Assembly: GCF_022539405.1 (NCBI RefSeq)
Contig: NZ_CP054394.1
Location: forward strand, 3,012,501-3,076,500
DNA from: Natranaerofaba carboxydovora
Lineage (GTDB): Bacteria > Bacillota > Natranaerobiia > Natranaerobiales > Natranaerofabaceae
DNA: 64,000 nucleotides
Direction: 5' to 3'
Below are positions 60,242 through 64,000 of this stretch, piece after piece. Every line of letters begins with the position of its first letter. Position 1 is the stretch's first letter. Below the pieces are notes generated by a model. The model saw only the letters and a list, made by a program, of their open reading frames with translations, was not told where the DNA came from and did not search any database. A program made the translations under genes and the position numbers.

Positions 60242-61696
60242 ATGAAAGATGAGTTTTTGGACCAAGTTAAGTATGTGATTGAAGATTTAAACTTAATACC
60301 TGAAAAATCAAAAGTTATAGTGGCGGTTTCAGGAGGGCCGGACTCGGTTGCCCTCCTTTGTGTGTTAAATCAGTTAAAAAAAGAATTAAATTTTAGCCTT
60401 CATGTGGCTCACTTAAACCATGGCTTTAGAGAAGAAACTGCTAAGGAAGATGCAGACTTTGTGAAAGGCTTATCCAACAGATTAGATGTTCCATGTACAA
60501 TAAAAAAGTGGAATGTAAAACATTATGTCAAAAAGAAAAAAGTGTCACCTCAGCAGGGTGCAAGGACGCTTAGATATAGGTTCTTGGCCAGGGTAGCAGA
60601 GAAAGAAGGGGCTAACTTATTGGCATTTGGACATAATAAAAATGACCAGGTTGAAACGTTTTTCATGCGATTATTAAGGGGAAGCAGTCTTGAAGGACTA
60701 AGTGGTATTCCTATAAAAAGAAAATTAGAAGAGGAAGAGGTTTATAATCTTAATAAGAACATACACATTATTAGGCCCCTTTTGTATGTGGAACGGGAAA
60801 AAATTGAGAAGTACTTGCAAAACTTAAATCAATCGTTTAAGATTGATCCAACAAATGAAGAATCTTTATATTTGAGAAATAAACTTAGAATAGAGATACT
60901 GCCTCAGCTAGAAAAAATTAATCCTAATTTAAAAAGCCTGATCTTTAAGACAGCAGAGGGCTTATCAGTTGATAGTGATTATTTAATGATTCAATCAAAT
61001 GAACTATACCATAAAGCTAGGCTTGACTCTAGAAAAGGTCTTGTTAGATTAAATACGGCTTTTTTAAAAGATGAACACACGGCTTTGGTCAGTAGAGTTT
61101 TGAAAAAGGCTGCAAAAATTGCCTCGGGTAAAGAAATAGAAAAAAAACATATTAATTATATTCAAGGAGTAATTTATAAAAAAGAAAATCAAATTATTTT
61201 ACCTGGGAAGATTAAAGTATATCTAAAGAAAAATGTATTAACTTTTGTTACATTAAAGAATAAACTTGAGCAAGATTATTATGAAAAAAAATTAAATGTT
61301 CCTGGAATTACTTGCTTTGAGCCTTTAGATTGCTGTATAAAAGCTGAAATTAAAGATAAGGACAGAGCCATCACAGAAGAATTTATTGAAAAACCTCAGG
61401 AGGCTTTTTTGGATTATGATAAAATAGATAAGGGAAATATTATCGTTAGAACTCGCTTGAAAGGTGATGAATTTTATCCGTTAGGAATGAACCACGCCAA
61501 AAAATTAAAAGATTTTTTTATAGATATCAAGGTCTCAAAAGAAGAGCGAGATATTACTCCTATTGTTGCCTCAAAAGGCGAAATTGTATGGGTTTGTCCT
61601 TTTAGGATAAGTGAAAGGTTCAGAGTAACTCCAGAAACTAAAAGAATATTGCACCTAAAATTAGTTAACAAAACCGGGGAGGAGGTCTATAAATAA
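60242..61696 (+). CDS. tilS: tRNA(Ile)-lysidine synthetase
   Basis: TilS attaches lysine to C34 of the CAU-anticodon tRNA-Ile so that it reads AUA. 484 residues. It has PP-loop motif VAVSGGPDSVALL, HLNHGFREETAKED, LLAFGHNKNDQVETFFMRLLRGS, IRPLLYVEREKIE, then the NTPase-associated linker and a C-terminal domain (MNHAKKLKDFFIDIKV). ATG lies 10 nt after CCAGGTGG. Its stop overlaps the start of hpt (TAATG), as in Bacillus tilS-hprT-ftsH. Confidence 0.96.
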   Translation: MKDEFLDQVKYVIEDLNLIPEKSKVIVAVSGGPDSVALLCVLNQLKKELNFSLHVAHLNHGFREETAKEDADFVKGLSNRLDVPCTIKKWNVKHYVKKKKVSPQQGARTLRYRFLARVAEKEGANLLAFGHNKNDQVETFFMRLLRGSSLEGLSGIPIKRKLEEEEVYNLNKNIHIIRPLLYVEREKIEKYLQNLNQSFKIDPTNEESLYLRNKLRIEILPQLEKINPNLKSLIFKTAEGLSVDSDYLMIQSNELYHKARLDSRKGLVRLNTAFLKDEHTALVSRVLKKAAKIASGKEIEKKHINYIQGVIYKKENQIILPGKIKVYLKKNVLTFVTLKNKLEQDYYEKKLNVPGITCFEPLDCCIKAEIKDKDRAITEEFIEKPQEAFLDYDKIDKGNIIVRTRLKGDEFYPLGMNHAKKLKDFFIDIKVSKEERDITPIVASKGEIVWVCPFRISERFRVTPETKRILHLKLVNKTGEEVYK

Positions 61697-62232
61697 TGGC
61701 CAGAACAGAAAAACTTGAAGAGTTAATAAGTAATGACGAAATCCAGGATAGAGCAAAAGAGTTAGCCGAAGAGATAGAAAGGGATTATCAAGGTAGAGAG
61801 ATAGTGATTGTCTGTGTTCTTAAGGGTGCCTTTATTTTTACTGCAGACTTGATTAGATACCTGTCCCTTCCCTCGCAAGTAGAGTTTCTTGCAGTGTCTA
61901 GTTATGGTTCTTCAACAAAATCAAGCGGTGTAATAAAGATAATCAAAGATTTAGATGTAAATATTCAAGGAAAAGATGTACTTTTAGTTGAAGATATAGT
62001 AGATACAGGCCTTACCTTGAATTATTTGAAAGAGAACCTAAAGTCTAGAGGGCCTGAATCACTAAAAATATGCACACTACTTGACAAACCTGATAGGAGA
62101 GAAGTTGATATACATGCAGATTATGTAGGTTTTGTTATAGATGATTATTTTGTGGTAGGATATGGGTTAGATTATGGTGAAAACTATAGAAATCTGAGAG
62201 GTGTTAATTTATTACCAGAAGAATATATCTAA
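61696..62232 (+). CDS. hpt: Hypoxanthine (guanine) phosphoribosyltransferase
   Basis: This purine-salvage enzyme converts hypoxanthine or guanine with PRPP to IMP or GMP. 178 residues. It has the PRPP loop LLVEDIVDTGLTLNYL (near residue 96), FLAVSSYGSSTKSSG flexible loop, VIVCVLKGAFIFTADL and a C-terminal YVGFVIDDYFVVGYGLDY. ATG 61696 overlaps the tilS stop and has GGAGGT 9 nt upstream inside tilS, so the two are coupled. Confidence 0.97.
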   Translation: MARTEKLEELISNDEIQDRAKELAEEIERDYQGREIVIVCVLKGAFIFTADLIRYLSLPSQVEFLAVSSYGSSTKSSGVIKIIKDLDVNIQGKDVLLVEDIVDTGLTLNYLKENLKSRGPESLKICTLLDKPDRREVDIHADYVGFVIDDYFVVGYGLDYGENYRNLRGVNLLPEEYI

Positions 62233-62327
62233 ATTTTTAGGTGCCTTGGTTTATTAATTTAGTTGATTGATTAATGCTGTTATGGTAAAATTAGCGAAGT
62301 GTCACCGGGAAGAGAGGAGGGCTCTTT

Positions 62328-64000
62328 TTGAATCGTTTTACAAGGCAAGCTATTTTGTACTTGTTGATATTAATGATAGTTGTTGGGGTTTTCCAACAAC
62401 TAAATCAACCAAATGATGAAAGGGAAAAAATTTTATATACGCAGTTCCTAGAACATGTTGAAGAGGATAGGGTTAACAAAGTAGATATTACCGAGCAGGA
62501 GATAGAAGGAGAACTGGCTGATGGGACTGAATTTCGAACTGTTGATCCAGGAGATCCGGAGCTGGTATCTATATTGAAGGCTAAGGATATAGAGATTGAA
62601 GGACATATAGAAGAAGGGCCACCTTGGTGGGCTTCTATGTTCACTTACATTATACCCTTCTTGCTTTTGATTGGGATATTTTTCTTCTTCATGCAGCAGT
62701 CGCAAGGTGGCGGAAGCAAGATGATGAATTTTGGAAAGAGTAAAGCAAAACTGCATGAGGGTGAAACTCGGAAAAAAGTTACCTTCAAAGATGTAGCAGG
62801 AGCTAATGAAGAAGAAGATGAACTGGCAGAAGTTGTTGAATTTTTGAAAGAACCACAAAAATTTATCGAACTAGGAGCTAGAATTCCGAAAGGGGTGCTT
62901 CTAGTAGGGCCCCCGGGAACCGGGAAAACCCTGCTTGCCAGGGCAATCGCTGGGGAGGCTGATGTTCCGTTTTTTAGTATCAGTGGCTCTGATTTTGTGG
63001 AGATGTTTGTCGGTGTAGGTGCATCTAGAGTTAGAGACTTGTTTGAAAATGCAAAGAAAAATTCTCCGTGCATAGTTTTCATTGACGAGATTGATGCAGT
63101 AGGCCGTCAAAGGGGAGCAGGACTTGGCGGAGGTCATGACGAAAGAGAGCAAACTTTAAACCAGCTGTTGGTTGAGATGGATGGTTTTGATGTTAATGAA
63201 GGAATAATTGTTATTGCCGCAACTAATAGGGCTGATATTTTGGATCCTGCCCTTTTAAGACCGGGAAGGTTTGACCGTCAGATAGCTGTTGATGCTCCTG
63301 ATAGACAGGGGAGAAAAGAAATCTTGCAGGTGCATATAAAAGGAAAACCGATTGATGAAAGTGTTGATTTAGATATAATTGCTAGAAGAACGCCAGGATT
63401 TACGGGTGCCGATCTAGAAAACCTTGTTAATGAAGCCGCTATTTTAGCGGGTAGGAGAAGTAAGAAAAAGCTGACAATGAGTGAGTTAGAAGCGTCAATC
63501 GACAAAGTTATAGCTGGCACAGAAAAGAAAAGCAGGGTGATAAACGAGAAAGAGAAGAAAATTGTCTCCTATCATGAGGCCGGACATGCTATTGTTGGAT
63601 ATCTTCTCCCTCATACAGATCCTGTGCATAAGGTTAGTATAGTCCCTAGAGGTGGGGCTGGAGGCTTCACCTTAATGCTTCCTGAAGAAGATAGGTATTT
63701 TATGACAAAAACTGAGTTGGTTGAAAGGGTATCTACTTTATTAGGAGGAAGAGTTGCTGAACAGCTTGCTCTTGGTGAGATAAGTACAGGGGCTCAAAAT
63801 GACTTAGAAAGAGCGACTGAAGTTGTTAGACAAATGATAATGAATTATGGAATGAGTGAAAAACTTGGTCCTGTAAATTTAGGTGGGAAGCAAAGTCAAG
63901 TATTTTTGGGTAGAGATATAGCTCAGGAAAGAAATTATAGCGAGGAAGTTGCATATACAATAGACAAGGAACTTCACGATATTATCGAGAGCATGTACAG
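62328..64000 (+). CDS. ftsH: ATP-dependent zinc metalloprotease FtsH (runs off the right edge)
   Basis: This is a membrane-anchored AAA protease that degrades unstable and misassembled membrane proteins; about 557 residues are in the window. It has an N-terminal transmembrane helix (about 6-24), an extracytoplasmic domain, a second helix (about 105-125), and an AAA domain with Walker [18 protein letters not shown], Walker [14 protein letters not shown] and the second region of homology [19 protein letters not shown]. The protease motif HEAGH follows. TTG 62328 lies 6 nt after GAGAGGAGGG. The C-terminal end lies beyond the window. Follows hpt as in Bacillus. Confidence 0.97.
   Translation, partial: MNRFTRQAILYLLILMIVVGVFQQLNQPNDEREKILYTQFLEHVEEDRVNKVDITEQEIEGELADGTEFRTVDPGDPELVSILKAKDIEIEGHIEEGPPWWASMFTYIIPFLLLIGIFFFFMQQSQGGGSKMMNFGKSKAKLHEGETRKKVTFKDVAGANEEEDELAEVVEFLKEPQKFIELGARIPKGVLLVGPPGTGKTLLARAIAGEADVPFFSISGSDFVEMFVGVGASRVRDLFENAKKNSPCIVFIDEIDAVGRQRGAGLGGGHDEREQTLNQLLVEMDGFDVNEGIIVIAATNRADILDPALLRPGRFDRQIAVDAPDRQGRKEILQVHIKGKPIDESVDLDIIARRTPGFTGADLENLVNEAAILAGRRSKKKLTMSELEASIDKVIAGTEKKSRVINEKEKKIVSYHEAGHAIVGYLLPHTDPVHKVSIVPRGGAGGFTLMLPEEDRYFMTKTELVERVSTLLGGRVAEQLALGEISTGAQNDLERATEVVRQMIMNYGMSEKLGPVNLGGKQSQVFLGRDIAQERNYSEEVAYTIDKELHDIIESMY

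Overview
The window is an AT-rich, gene-dense stretch from a low-GC, endospore-forming Firmicute, most likely of the Clostridia type. Spore genes are spread through it: a SipL-like morphogenetic protein, spoVG, spoVT, a SpoIID-like protein, yabP, yabQ and spoIIE. Gene order follows the origin-proximal block of Bacillus and Clostridia closely: rRNA-guaB; yaaO-tmk-yaaR-holB-yaaT; rsmI-abrB-metG-tatD-yabE-ksgA-veg; ispE-purR-spoVG-glmU-prs-ctc-pth-mfd-spoVT-mazG-hup-yabP-yabQ-divIC-yabR-spoIIE-tilS-hpt-ftsH. Many proteins are strongly acidic (Ctc tail, SpoIID-like, CAP protein, lipoproteins), which fits a salt-adapted organism, but this is inference. I do not name a species.

Layout. 1-1415: 3' part of 23S rRNA, a spacer with a long inverted repeat, and 5S rRNA. 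1.46-8.5 kb: HD-GYP protein, long FtsA-like ATPase, DUF523, guaB, Na+-coupled transporter. 8.5-15.4 kb: amino-acid decarboxylase, Ycf45-type ATPase, tmk, yaaR, ZIP transporter, holB split by a -1 frameshift, ricT. 15.4-24 kb: MurE-like ligase, rsmI, abrB, metG, tatD, a G5-RlpA cell-wall protein, ksgA, YkuK-like, veg. 24.06-27.84 kb: an accessory island bounded by a two-block inverted repeat and carrying three paralogous lipoproteins; beside it are a helically phased TGTGA array and a protein made of three Myb-like repeats. 28.4-34 kb: sipL, CAP protein, GDT1 half-transporter, D,D-carboxypeptidase, nicotinate phosphoribosyltransferase. 34.2-37.7 kb: cyanophycinase overlapping cyanophycin synthetase. 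37.7-46.2 kb: ispE to pth. 46.2-57.2 kb: MntP, a very small PrsW-like protein, mfd, sporulation and division genes, ppx/gppA. 57.28 kb: initiator tRNA with a long palindromic terminator. 57.6-64 kb: spoIIE, tilS, hpt, and ftsH running off the end.

The most interesting signals are: (1) several genes whose only well-placed start codon after a good Shine-Dalgarno is AUU or AUA. Threonine deaminase is the clearest, because no ATG, GTG or TTG lies upstream of its catalytic lysine; DUF523, mfd, ppx and one lipoprotein look similar. (2) The inverted-repeat lipoprotein island with the phased TGTGA array next to a triple-Myb protein. (3) A dispersed family of palindromic intergenic repeats built on a shared end sequence, with five copies in 30 kb. 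(4) The holB frameshift at a T6 run. (5) An adjacent, overlapping cyanophycin synthesis and degradation pair in a Firmicute.

Promoters matching the housekeeping, sigma-H, sigma-G-like and Spo0A/long-spacer types are visible where Bacillus genetics would predict them (veg, spoVG, spoVT, spoIIE). Start sites were chosen by Shine-Dalgarno spacing, so several differ from the longest open frame. TTG starts are common.
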